59,535 nucleotides of DNA, taken from positions 1 through 59,535 of the forward strand of contig NZ_QFOA01000014.1 in the NCBI RefSeq assembly GCF_003248505.1. Reading direction: 5' to 3'. Origin of the DNA: Sphingobium sp. (lineage in GTDB: Bacteria; Pseudomonadota; Alphaproteobacteria; Sphingomonadales; Sphingomonadaceae). Position 1 is the stretch's first letter; each line of letters opens with the position of its first letter. The notes under the pieces were generated by a model that ran no database searches, was not told where the DNA came from, and saw nothing but the letters and a program-made list of their open reading frames with translations. Of this stretch, positions 51,999 to 59,535 are shown one piece after another. A program made the position numbers and the translations under genes.

Positions 51999-52017
51999 AC
52001 ATCCGGCTCGGGCGTAA
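51733..52017 (+). CDS. AlpA-family regulator next to the integrase
   Basis: This 94-residue protein has the AlpA-type winged helix (RRHELRQIVPLADTTIYDME, then GEFPQRFYLTSRCVVWDLAE) and a basic tail (KTVKRAPMPDVQLRKTRP). AlpA proteins of P4-like and ICE elements activate or assist excision and can act as directionality factors with the neighbouring integrase. CGGAG precedes the ATG. The gene converges on the integrase and their ends overlap by 23 bases. A dead copy lies at 28790. Confidence 0.85.
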   Translation: MKSHEPPAVTRTIRRHELRQIVPLADTTIYDMEQRGEFPQRFYLTSRCVVWDLAEVEAWLEERRRASRAKTVKRAPMPDVQLRKTRPIKHPARA

Positions 52018-53251
52018 GCAGGTCCATTGTCGGCGGATAAAGGGTCGGCGTGTATTTCTCCCCCACGACCCAAGCGTCCACGATGTTGGACCATTCCTGG
52101 ATCATGTGCCGGCGCTGATGCTCATATTCCGCCTTGTTGTAGATGCCCCGTGAGGATCGGCCATCCTCGTGCGCCAAGCACTTCTCGATCCAGTCGCTGT
52201 TGAAGCCCAGTTCGTTCAGCAGAGTCGAGCCGGTGCGCCGGAGATCGTGAACCGTAAAGGACTCCAGCGGCATTCCTTCCTTCTTGGCCCGCACCACCAC
52301 CGCCGTCGTGACCCGATTGAACGTGGCCCGCGACATCGGCGCGTCAGCGTCGTAGCGCGACGGCAGGACGTATTTCGAGTTACCGGCGCAGGTCTTGAGA
52401 GCGATGAAGATGTCGAGCATTTGCTGCGATAGATAGACGTTGTGCGCTTTCGAGCGCTTCATTCGCTCCTTGGGAATCGACCAGACGGCGTTCTCAAAAT
52501 CGACCTCGTCCCAGACTGCATCCTGCAATTCGCTCTTTCGCACCATCGAGAGCAGAATCAGCTTTATCCCGAGACGGATCGTCGGCAGCGTCGGGACATG
52601 CTCAAGCTGTCCGAGCATGATGCGGATCTCCGCGGGAGATAGCGACCTGTCCTTCGGCACGAAGGTCGCGATCGACGATGGGCCAACCTCGTCGGCCGGG
52701 TTGGCGACCTTCTCCCCGTGCAGGATGGCGAAGGCGAAAACCAACTTCACAATGTCTCTGACGTGGACCGCTGTTGCCGGCGCCCCGCGTTCCTTTACCT
52801 TCGCGCACAACCCGCGCAGATCCTCCGGCAGGATCTCGGTTAGCAGTCGATTGCGAAACGCCGGGAGGATGTCGCGCTCGAAGATCGACCGCCGCATCGC
52901 GCGTGTACTGTCCGCCATCCTCGCTTCCTGAAGCCAGCGCTCACCGAACTGGCCGAAGCTCTTGGCTTCCTTGATCCTCCGCTTCTCGCGCTGCTTTTCC
53001 TGCGCCGGCGAGCGACCCTCGGAAATCGCGCGCTTGGCATCAATCAGCTTCTCACGCGCCCGGGCCAGAGACAGACCCGCCGGGCCATAACGACCCAACG
53101 TCAAGGTCTCCCGACGGCCGTTGAGCCGGTAGTCCAAGCGGAACACGATTGAACCCGAAGGTTGGACCACGACGTACATACCGTCACGATCCACAATCTT
53201 GTATAATTTATCTTTTGGTTTCAGTGCCTTGATGGCGGTGTCGGTCAGCAT
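51995..53251 (-). CDS. int: Tyrosine integrase of the ICE
   Basis: This 418-residue P4-type integrase has an N-terminal DUF4102 arm-binding domain (LTDTAIKALKPKDKLYKI). The catalytic set is Arg238 (MVRKSEL), His335 and Arg338 (TVHDLRRTG), His361 (LAHEDGRS) and Tyr371 (RGIYNKAEY), all present. It would insert the element by site-specific recombination at the 3' end of guaA, which lies just beyond its promoter. The start with GGAGG seven bases upstream is the ATG at 53251; a GTG two codons earlier is less likely. Confidence 0.94.
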   Translation of the reverse strand: MLTDTAIKALKPKDKLYKIVDRDGMYVVVQPSGSIVFRLDYRLNGRRETLTLGRYGPAGLSLARAREKLIDAKRAISEGRSPAQEKQREKRRIKEAKSFGQFGERWLQEARMADSTRAMRRSIFERDILPAFRNRLLTEILPEDLRGLCAKVKERGAPATAVHVRDIVKLVFAFAILHGEKVANPADEVGPSSIATFVPKDRSLSPAEIRIMLGQLEHVPTLPTIRLGIKLILLSMVRKSELQDAVWDEVDFENAVWSIPKERMKRSKAHNVYLSQQMLDIFIALKTCAGNSKYVLPSRYDADAPMSRATFNRVTTAVVVRAKKEGMPLESFTVHDLRRTGSTLLNELGFNSDWIEKCLAHEDGRSSRGIYNKAEYEHQRRHMIQEWSNIVDAWVVGEKYTPTLYPPTMDLLTPEPDV

Positions 53252-53296
53252 CTGCACCCTCCAGATCGGTCAAAAAATGCAGGAGAGCACCCAATT

Positions 53297-53455
53297 ATAC
53301 CGTCAGGCCAAAACTGGGCCGCCTGACATAGCTTTTATTCAGAATTTACAAGTATTTATGCCAAAAAATATACCGTCAGAAGCTCTCTTGCCCCTGACGG
53401 TATATGCGTTTTTCGGTTGAGACAAGACGCGCCATACCGCCAGCCATACCGTCAA
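53297..53455. repeat. Five copies of ATACCGTCAG between integrase and guaA
   Basis: ATACCGTCAG occurs at 53297-53306 and 53370-53379, inverted at 53394-53403, and with one mismatch at 53434-53443 and 53446-53455. The middle two form a 12-bp perfect inverted repeat (53368-53379 with 53394-53405). Multiple short repeats between an integrase gene and the crossover site are typical arm-type binding sites for P4-like integrases or directionality factors. They could also regulate the integrase promoter. Confidence 0.65.
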
Positions 53456-53590
53456 ACGGGAGGCTAACCCGGCGATAGACGCCGTAAGTCTCAGAGAGAT
53501 TTTTTCAGCATTTTCATTGTCTTATGTCGTATTGCAGCGTGAGTTTGGATACGCCCGGATGGGCAAAAATTATTCCCACTCGATCGTGCC
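53456..53590. other. Predicted right attachment site region at the end of guaA
   Basis: The element ends somewhere between the last repeat and the final codons of guaA (stop codon at 53570-53572, reverse-strand ending GAGTGGGAATAA). The stretch is AT-rich. The left copy needed to define the core is outside the window. Confidence 0.5.
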
Positions 53591-55129
53591 TGGGGGCTTC
53601 GACGTGTAGTCGTAGACGACGCGATTGATGCCCTTTACCTCGTTGATGATCCGGGTAGCGACACGGCTTAGGAATGCGGCGTCGAAGGGGTAGATGTCGG
53701 CGGTCATGCCGTCGGTCGAGGTGACGGCGCGGACGGCGCAAACGCTGTCGTAGGTGCGGTGATCCCCCATGACGCCGACGGTGCGCACGGGCAGCAGCAC
53801 CGCGAACGCCTGCCAGATCGCGTCGTAAAGCCCTGCGTTACGGATCTCTTCCAGATAGATGGCGTCCGCCTTGCGCAGGATGTCGCAGCGCTCCTTGGTG
53901 ACTTCGCCTGGGATGCGGATGGCGAGACCCGGACCGGGGAAGGGGTGGCGGCCCACGAAGATGTCGGGGAGGCCCAGTTCCTTGCCCAGCACGCGCACTT
54001 CGTCCTTGAACAGTTCGCGCAGCGGTTCGACCAGCTTCATGTTCATGCGTTCTGGCAGGCCGCCGACATTATGGTGCGACTTGATCGTGACCGAAGGCCC
54101 GCCGGTGAAGCTGACGCTTTCGATGACGTCGGGATAGAGCGTTCCCTGCGCCAAGAAATCCGCGCCGCCGATCTTTGCCGCTTCCTCTTCGAACACGGCG
54201 ATGAATTCGCCGCCGATGAACTTGCGCTTCTTTTCAGGGTCGGTGAGACCCGCGAGGCCACCCAGGAAACGATCCTCCGCGTTCACATGGACGAGCTTGA
54301 TGCCATAATGCTCGCGGAAAAGGCTGACGACCTGTTCCGCTTCGCCGAGCCGCATCAGGCCATGGTCGACGAAAACGCAGGTCAGCTGATCTCCGATGGC
54401 CTCATGAATCAAAACGGCCGCGACCGCCGAATCGACGCCGCCGGAAAGACCGCAGATGACGCGCCCTTCGCCGACCTGTTCGCGGATTTCCGCGATCTTG
54501 GTTGCCCGGAACTCTGCCATCGTCCAGTCGCCCGCTAGGCCGCAGACATGACGCACGAAATTGGCGAGCAATTTCGCGCCGTCCGGCGTGTGGACGACTT
54601 CGGGATGGAATTGCGTGGCGTAGAAGCGCTTTTCCTCGTTCGCGGTGATGGCGTAGGGCGCGCCTTCGCTGACAGCGACGACTTCGAAGCCGGGCGCCAG
54701 TTGCGTGACCTTGTCGCCGTGGCTCATCCAGACCTGATGCCTTTCCCCCTCGGTCCACAAACCGTCGAACAGGGCGCAGCGCTTCTTCACTTCGATGAAG
54801 GCGCGGCCGAATTCGCCGCTCTCGCCACCCTCGACCTTGCCGCCCAGCTGCTGCATCATCGTTTGCTGGCCGTAGCAGATGCCAAGGATCGGAATGCCCG
54901 CTTCGAAAATGCCCTGCGGCGCGCGCGGGCTGTCGTCCCACATGACCGATGCCGGGCCGCCTGAAAGGATCACGCCCTTGGGCTTGAGGCGTTCGAAGGC
55001 TTCGGCTGCTGCATTGAAGGGAGCGATTTCGGAATAGACTCCCGATTCGCGCACGCGGCGAGCGATGAGCTGCGTCACCTGGCTGCCGAAATCCACGATG
55101 AGGATGTTATCCTGAAGGGGCAGCGTCAT
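53570..55129 (-). CDS. guaA: GMP synthase (glutamine-hydrolysing)
   Basis: This 519-residue enzyme makes GMP from XMP, ATP and glutamine. The N-terminal class I amidotransferase domain has Cys85 (GICYGQQ) and the His of ATQFHPEV. The ATP pyrophosphatase domain has the PP-loop GLSGGVDSAV, and the C-terminus ends GTIEWE. The start MTLPLQDNIL is preferred over a much longer open frame that runs out of frame through the MFS gene. It is host housekeeping DNA and the insertion site of the ICE; the reading frame is intact at its 3' end, so integration restored the gene. Confidence 0.97.
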   Translation of the reverse strand: MTLPLQDNILIVDFGSQVTQLIARRVRESGVYSEIAPFNAAAEAFERLKPKGVILSGGPASVMWDDSPRAPQGIFEAGIPILGICYGQQTMMQQLGGKVEGGESGEFGRAFIEVKKRCALFDGLWTEGERHQVWMSHGDKVTQLAPGFEVVAVSEGAPYAITANEEKRFYATQFHPEVVHTPDGAKLLANFVRHVCGLAGDWTMAEFRATKIAEIREQVGEGRVICGLSGGVDSAVAAVLIHEAIGDQLTCVFVDHGLMRLGEAEQVVSLFREHYGIKLVHVNAEDRFLGGLAGLTDPEKKRKFIGGEFIAVFEEEAAKIGGADFLAQGTLYPDVIESVSFTGGPSVTIKSHHNVGGLPERMNMKLVEPLRELFKDEVRVLGKELGLPDIFVGRHPFPGPGLAIRIPGEVTKERCDILRKADAIYLEEIRNAGLYDAIWQAFAVLLPVRTVGVMGDHRTYDSVCAVRAVTSTDGMTADIYPFDAAFLSRVATRIINEVKGINRVVYDYTSKPPGTIEWE

Positions 55130-55170
55130 CGGATCGCCTTTGGCTGGAGAGGGAAGGAATTTGCGCCCGG

Positions 55171-56421
55171 TTAGTAGCCCGTCGCGCCCTTGTCCAGCGC
55201 AGCGTCCCGCCCGCGTCCTGCTGCCCAGCCGAGCAGCGCCGCCCCGGCCAGCACCAGCGCCGCCATCAGGAACGCGCTGCCTATGAAGGGCAGCCGGGGA
55301 GCCGGGCCGACCGACAGCGAATAGACCGCGCCGAAGAACAGCGGAGACACAATTCCCGCGATGGAGCCGACACTGTTGTTCGCCCCCTGAAGCTGCCCCT
55401 GTTCGCTTTCGGATACGCGCAGCGTCATCAGCGACTGGATCGTCGGCATGGCAAGGCCCCAGAGCGCGTTGGGCAGCATCGCGGCGACGAACAGCCAGCC
55501 GGTTGGCGCAAGACCCATGGCCGCGACGCCCAAAGCCCCGAAGGACAGGCCGATAACCATGGTCGTGCGGTCGCCGAGCCGCTTGGCCACGGGGCCGACC
55601 ATCACGCCTTGCACCCCCATGTCGAGCAGGCCGACGAGGGCGAGCAGCGTCCCCACCTGCCACGCTCCCCAGCCATAGCGGTCACCGGCATAGAGAACGA
55701 AGACAGCCGAAAAGAGGTGGTGCGCGAAATATAGGAGGAAATTGACAACCGCGAGGCTGGAAAGCTCCGGGTGGGAGCGCAGCAGTTTCAGCGCGCCGAA
55801 GGGATTGGCGCGCCGCCAGCTGAATGCCATGCGCTTGTCGGCGGCGAGCGATTCGGGCAGCACGGCGAAGCCGTAGACGAAGGCAAGAGCCGATAAGGCC
55901 GCTGCCGCCCAGAAGGGCGCGCGCAGCGACATTTCGCCCAGCACGCCACCGATCAGCGGCCCGGCGACGAAGCCGGCGCTGAAGGCCGCGCCGATCAGGC
56001 CGTAGCCGCGTGCCCGCCGGTCGGGCGGGGTGATGTCGGCCATATAGGCGAAGGCCGACGTGAAGCTGGAGGATGTGACGCCCGCCAGCAGCCGCCCCAG
56101 CGCCAACCACCAGAGGCTGGGCGCAAGTGCCATCAACACATAGTCGAGCGCGAGACCCGCCACGGACAGCAGGATGACGGGCCGACGCCCGAACCGATCG
56201 GAAAGGGAGCCGATGACTGGCGAACAGACAAACTGCATCCCCGCCCAAAGCGCCACGAACAACCCGTTCCAAAGACCCGCCGCAGCATCCGATCCCGATA
56301 ATGTCTCGATGAGGCGCGGCAGCACCGGGATAACGATCCCCATCGACATGACGTCGAGCAGCGCCGTCACCAGAATGAAGGCGATAGCCGCCTTGCGGCG
56401 CGAGGACGAGATGACGGACAT
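55171..56421 (-). CDS. MFS transporter of the TCR/Tet type
   Basis: This 416-residue inner-membrane protein has about 12 hydrophobic segments and the MFS motif A GSLSDRFGRRPVI between segments 2 and 3. Motif C-like GPLIGGVLGE is in segment 5. Similarity is to the Tet(A)-like drug:proton antiporters that are common in sphingomonad chromosomes, where tetracycline export is often not demonstrated. It is encoded 41 bases upstream of guaA on the same strand and lies in host DNA, outside the ICE. Confidence 0.88.
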   Translation of the reverse strand: MSVISSSRRKAAIAFILVTALLDVMSMGIVIPVLPRLIETLSGSDAAAGLWNGLFVALWAGMQFVCSPVIGSLSDRFGRRPVILLSVAGLALDYVLMALAPSLWWLALGRLLAGVTSSSFTSAFAYMADITPPDRRARGYGLIGAAFSAGFVAGPLIGGVLGEMSLRAPFWAAAALSALAFVYGFAVLPESLAADKRMAFSWRRANPFGALKLLRSHPELSSLAVVNFLLYFAHHLFSAVFVLYAGDRYGWGAWQVGTLLALVGLLDMGVQGVMVGPVAKRLGDRTTMVIGLSFGALGVAAMGLAPTGWLFVAAMLPNALWGLAMPTIQSLMTLRVSESEQGQLQGANNSVGSIAGIVSPLFFGAVYSLSVGPAPRLPFIGSAFLMAALVLAGAALLGWAAGRGRDAALDKGATGY

Positions 56422-56486
56422 GGATCGGAGCTATCCGCACGCGACGCGGTTGGGAAGGGCGGTCACATGATTTGGCGCTCACCGCA

Positions 56487-58670
56487 TCAGTCGGGCCGTG
56501 CTTTCAGCGTGAGGCCGGTGAATCGGGCTGCGAAGGCATAGCTGTCGGCATATTCGTCGATCAGCTTGTCCACAGGCTTGCCGGTGCCATGGCCCGTGCG
56601 CGTATCGACGCGCAACAGGTGCGGGCGCGCGCCAAGATCGACCGCCTGGAGCGCTGCGGCATATTTGAAGCTGTGCGCGGGGACGACGCGGTCGTCGGTA
56701 TCCGCCGTCGACACGAGGATGGCGGGGTAATCCCGGCCGCCCAATATGTTATGATAGGGGGAATAGCTGTAGAGCAGCGGGAAATCCCTGGCATCATCGG
56801 GCGAGCCATAATCGTCGATCCAGTAGCGACCGGCGGTGAAGCGGTTGAAGCGCAGCATGTCCATTACGCCGACCGCCGGTAGAGCCGCCGCGAACAGGTC
56901 GGGACGCTGGTTGACGACCGCACCGACCAACAGGCCGCCGTTCGAACGCCCCTCTATCGCAAGGCCGTCTTGCGGCGTGTAACCGTTCGCCTTCAGCCAT
57001 TCCGCGCCCGCGATGAAATCGTCGAACACATTCTGTTTGTTGGTGCCGCGCCCGGCTTCGTACCATGCCTTGCCGAATTCGCCGCCGCCGCGCAGATTGG
57101 CGATCGCATAGGCGCCGCCCTGTTCCAGCCACGCCATGCGTGTGGCCGAATAGCCGGGCGTTAGGCTGATGTTGAAGCCGCCATAGCCGTAGAGGATCGT
57201 GGGCGCGGCGATGGCATGATCGGCCAGACGCTTCTTGCGCAATATGGTGATAGGGATGGGCGTCCCGTCCTTCGAGGGATAGGTGCGCTGCTCCACCCCA
57301 TAATCGTTCGGGTCAAAAGGAAGGTCCGGTTGGGCGAAGAGCGCCAGTTGCCGGGTCGCGGTGTCGAAGCGATAGATGCTTGCCGGGGTCACGAAACCGG
57401 AGAAGCTGAAAAAGGTTTCGGGATCTCCCTCACGCCCACCGAACCCCGCCGCCGTGCCATAGCCCGGAAGAGGCACATCGCCCACCTTCTGCCCATCCAG
57501 TTCGACGAGTTCGGCCACCGTTTGCCCATCGTACATATAGGCAAGGATAAGCCGATTGCCGACGAGCGACCCACCCGCCAGCGTTTCGGGCCGTTCGGGC
57601 ATCAGCAGCTTCGCACGGTGGCCCGGGTTCGCAGCGTCGAAGGTGACGAGGCGGAAATGCGGGGCGTCCTTGTCGGTAACGAAATAGAGCATCGTGCCCT
57701 TGCTGCCGATCAGCCGCCAATCGTTTTTCATGTTGCGCACAAGAGGCCGTGGTGTGACCGGGCCCCCTGTCAGGGCCGCAACCCGGATTTCCCGACCGGG
57801 AGCCATGCCCTGAAAGGATGTGATGACCAGCCATTGTCCGTCTGCCGTCACCTGTGCCAGATGACCGAGTTCGGGTCGGTCGGGCGTGGCATAGACCAAC
57901 CGATCCTGCGCCTGATCGGTACCGATCCGGTGGTAGAAGAGTTGCTGTCCGTCACTGGTCGATCGGAAAGCCTCGCCGTCCTGCGGTTGCGGAAAGCGGG
58001 AGTAGAAAAATCCCTCACCGCGACCGTCCCACGCAGTCTGGGAAAATTTGATCCAGCGCAGCGTGTCGTCGAGAGGCTTGCCCGTCGCGACGTCGAGCAG
58101 ATGCAATGTGCGCCAGTCGCTGCCCGCTTCCTGCACCGCATAGGCGAGGTAGCGGCCATCGGGGGACGGGGTCCATTCTGCCAGCGCGACAGTCCCGTCT
58201 TTCGACCAGTTGTTGGGGTCGAGCAACAGTCGTTCAGGGGCGGCCAGCCCCTCGCGCACATAGAGCGGCGTCTGGTTCTGAAGGCCCTTGTTATAGCCGT
58301 AGAAATAGCGCCCGCCCGCCTTGCGCGGCACGGTGTAGCGGCCATGGGAAAACAGCGCCTGCATCCGGGCCTTGAGCGCGTCGCGCCCGGGGAGGGTGTC
58401 CAGATATCGGCGTGTAAGGATATTTTCCTGCGTTACCCAATCGGCGACCGCAGGATCGGAGCGGAGGTCGTTTTCCAGCCAGCGATAGGGGTCGGTGACT
58501 TTCGTGCCGAAATGATCCTCGACAAGGTCGAGCCGCTTGGCAACCGGATAGCGAATGGCGTCGCGGGTGCGAGCGGCGGCGGAAATGGCGGGGGCGTCCG
58601 GTTCGGCCAGTGCCGGCGATCCTGCCAGCAACAGTGCGGCGATCAGCGCGGCCAGCATCCTCTTTCCCAT
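56487..58670 (-). CDS. Prolyl oligopeptidase (S9A), exported
   Basis: This serine peptidase of about 727 residues has an N-terminal signal peptide (KRMLAALIAALLLAGSPALA), a beta-propeller region and a C-terminal alpha/beta-hydrolase domain. Its nucleophile is in EGRSNGGLLVG, and the Asp and His motifs are near the end (VSTADTDDRVVPAHSFKYA). It cuts short peptides after proline, probably in the periplasm. I chose the start MGKRM at 58670; the ATG at 58679 is also possible. The open frame continues far upstream across rplQ but is not coding there. Confidence 0.93.
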   Translation of the reverse strand: MGKRMLAALIAALLLAGSPALAEPDAPAISAAARTRDAIRYPVAKRLDLVEDHFGTKVTDPYRWLENDLRSDPAVADWVTQENILTRRYLDTLPGRDALKARMQALFSHGRYTVPRKAGGRYFYGYNKGLQNQTPLYVREGLAAPERLLLDPNNWSKDGTVALAEWTPSPDGRYLAYAVQEAGSDWRTLHLLDVATGKPLDDTLRWIKFSQTAWDGRGEGFFYSRFPQPQDGEAFRSTSDGQQLFYHRIGTDQAQDRLVYATPDRPELGHLAQVTADGQWLVITSFQGMAPGREIRVAALTGGPVTPRPLVRNMKNDWRLIGSKGTMLYFVTDKDAPHFRLVTFDAANPGHRAKLLMPERPETLAGGSLVGNRLILAYMYDGQTVAELVELDGQKVGDVPLPGYGTAAGFGGREGDPETFFSFSGFVTPASIYRFDTATRQLALFAQPDLPFDPNDYGVEQRTYPSKDGTPIPITILRKKRLADHAIAAPTILYGYGGFNISLTPGYSATRMAWLEQGGAYAIANLRGGGEFGKAWYEAGRGTNKQNVFDDFIAGAEWLKANGYTPQDGLAIEGRSNGGLLVGAVVNQRPDLFAAALPAVGVMDMLRFNRFTAGRYWIDDYGSPDDARDFPLLYSYSPYHNILGGRDYPAILVSTADTDDRVVPAHSFKYAAALQAVDLGARPHLLRVDTRTGHGTGKPVDKLIDEYADSYAFAARFTGLTLKARPD

Positions 58671-58685
58671 ATCTTCCATAAAGCA

Positions 58686-58717
58686 ACAGGCCGCTGCTCT
58701 AATGAGCCGCGGCCTGT
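58686..58717 (-). terminator. Terminator of the rpoA-rplQ operon
   Basis: ACAGGCCGC (58686-58694) and its exact reverse complement (58709-58717) lie 39 bases after the rplQ stop codon. On the minus strand the stem is followed by TTGCTTT, a short T tract. Confidence 0.7.
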
Positions 58718-58755
58718 CGGTAAAGTGACGTTCCGCCGGAGCGGAACCGAAGCGA

Positions 58756-59181
58756 TCAAGCGGCTTCCAGTTCGTCCTCGTCCGCGTTCTGGACCGGACC
58801 GGAATCCTGGCCCTTCGCATCGACGTCGCGGTCGACCAGTTCGATGACAGCCACCGGAGCGGCGTCCGATGCGCGGAAACCGGCCTTGATGATGCGGGTG
58901 TAGCCGCCGTTGCGATCCTTGTAACGCTCGGCCAGAACTTCGAACAGCTTGGCAAGCTGCACGTCGTCCTGAAGGCGCGACTGGGCGAGGCGACGGTTAG
59001 ACAGGCCGCCCTTCTTGGCGAGAGTGATCAGCTTTTCGACATAAGGACGCAGTTCCTTCGCCTTGGCCGTGCCGGTCAGGATCTGCTCATGCTTGATGAG
59101 CGAGGCGGCAAGGTTGCGGAGCAGGGCGGTGCGGTGACCGGAACTGCGCTGAAGCTTACGATGACCAATCTTGTGACGCAT
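58756..59181 (-). CDS. rplQ: 50S ribosomal protein L17
   Basis: This 141-residue protein begins with the highly conserved MRHKIGHRKLQRSSGHRTAL and continues with the L17 signature (LIKHEQILTGTAKAKELRPY). It has a longer acidic C-terminal tail (QNADEDELEAA) like those of sphingomonads and relatives. It is part of the large ribosomal subunit. Its position after rpoA is the standard end of the alpha operon. Confidence 0.98.
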   Translation of the reverse strand: MRHKIGHRKLQRSSGHRTALLRNLAASLIKHEQILTGTAKAKELRPYVEKLITLAKKGGLSNRRLAQSRLQDDVQLAKLFEVLAERYKDRNGGYTRIIKAGFRASDAAPVAVIELVDRDVDAKGQDSGPVQNADEDELEAA

Positions 59182-59291
59182 ATGTCTTTCCTTCGTTCGT
59201 TAAGGGCCCGTATGAGGTAGCCCAGACCAGGCGGTGATTTGACGGGCCACCGCCCCCAGCCCGGCATCCTCCCACGAGGGGGAGGCGAGGA

Positions 59292-59535
59292 TCAGCCCAG
59301 CAGCTCCTGTTCGAGCTTCTTGGCCATTTCCTCGATATTTTCCGGCGGCCAGCCGGGAATGTCCATGCCCAGACGCAGGCCCATGGACGACAGCACTTCC
59401 TTGATTTCGTTCAGCGACTTGCGGCCGAAATTGGGAGTGCGCAGCATCTCGGCTTCGGTCTTCTGGACCAGATCGCCGATATAGATGATGTTGTCGTTCT
59501 TGAGGCAGTTGGCCGAGCGGACCGACAGTTCCAGT
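59292..59535 (-). CDS. rpoA: RNA polymerase alpha subunit, C-terminal end (partial)
   Basis: The last 80 codons of rpoA run off the window edge. They encode the alpha C-terminal domain: [36 protein letters not shown] and [14 protein letters not shown], ending in EQELLG. This domain binds UP elements and activators. rplQ follows after about 110 bases. Confidence 0.97.

Larger units (their letters stand above)
1..53590. mobile_element. Integrative and conjugative element (right-hand part), inserted at the 3' end of guaA
   Basis: A tyrosine integrase, an AlpA regulator, RepA/ParA, a relaxase, a VirD4 coupling protein and a full trb mating-pair operon lie in one block that ends next to host guaA. 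The order DUF2285 activator, excisionase, RepA, ParA, TraF, relaxase, TraG, trb resembles the ICEMlSym-type elements of alphaproteobacteria. The 3' end of guaA is a known integration site for islands in many bacteria. The left ICE end is not in the window, so the flanking direct repeat cannot be confirmed here. The cargo is a DISARM-type defence operon. The exact right boundary is inferred to lie within or just after the last codons of guaA. Confidence 0.9.

Noticed and set aside
53368..53405. Inverted repeat near guaA read as an intrinsic terminator
   Set aside because: A T tract (GCGTTTTT) follows on the plus strand, but no plus-strand gene ends there. The same motif is repeated three more times nearby, which favours protein-binding sites.
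53570..55663. Longer reading of guaA with an N-terminal extension of about 178 residues
   Set aside because: The extension lies antisense-frame over the MFS gene and has the low-complexity look of out-of-frame GC-rich DNA. The conserved GuaA start is at 55129.
56487..58955. Longer prolyl oligopeptidase frame reaching into rplQ
   Set aside because: The upstream part is the shadow of rplQ in another frame; a signal peptide marks the real start near 58670.
1..59535. tRNA genes, rRNA genes, CRISPR arrays and insertion sequences
   Set aside because: I looked for tRNA-like attachment sites, spaced repeats and transposase genes and saw none. The only recombinases are the tyrosine integrase and the serine recombinase.

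Overview
The window is the right-hand 53.5 kb of an integrative and conjugative element (ICE) plus 6 kb of host chromosome. The host is an alphaproteobacterium, most likely a sphingomonad. The evidence is the high GC content, the chromosomal order rpoA-rplQ-prolyl oligopeptidase-Tet-type MFS exporter-guaA, and the sphingomonad-like RplQ sequence. The genus call is an inference. The ICE abuts the 3' end of guaA, with its tyrosine integrase gene next to the junction. The other ICE end lies left of base 1.

Layout. (1) 1-7.2 kb, accessory front end: the end of a strawberry-notch-like helicase, a toprim protein, a DUF2493 protein, a FitAB-like toxin-antitoxin pair, small membrane or unknown proteins and DUF736. 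(2) 7.2-15.4 kb, transfer control and DNA processing: an XRE repressor with a 20-bp palindrome over its start codon, a QseM-like DUF2285 protein, an FseA-like activator split over two frames by an apparent +1 frameshift, an RdfS-like excisionase, RepA, ParA, a ribbon-helix-helix protein, DUF2840, TraF peptidase, a second DUF736, a lytic transglycosylase, a candidate oriT and the RlxS-type relaxase. This order matches the ICEMlSym group. (3) 15.4-27.7 kb, the coupling protein TraG/VirD4 and a complete trbBCDEJ-K-LFGI type IV secretion operon ending in DUF2274, met head-on by a LysR regulator. (4) 28.6-29.2 kb, a junction scar holding a dead copy of the alpA gene. (5) 29.2-47.2 kb, one tightly packed ten-gene defence operon. 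It holds the class 1 DISARM set (drmD, drmMI, drmA, drmB, drmC) with four extra components: a 5-methylcytosine methyltransferase, a Vsr endonuclease, a GHKL ATPase and an unrecognised Rossmann/methyltransferase-like protein. (6) 47.4-50.8 kb, an opposite-strand operon of a large serine recombinase and two ParB-like proteins. (7) 50.9-53.6 kb, a regulator, intact alpA, integrase, repeated candidate integrase-binding sites and the guaA junction. (8) 53.6-59.5 kb, host genes.

How it fits together. Excision and transfer would be governed by the XRE/DUF2285/FseA/RdfS cascade with AlpA and the integrase. RlxS, TraG and the Trb channel would then move the DNA. The cargo protects the host from phage by DISARM, and the toxin-antitoxin pair and ParA-type genes would help keep the element. 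The two alpA copies, one dead and one alive in the same orientation on either side of the cargo, suggest that the defence cargo arrived by accretion of a second element at the same attachment site.
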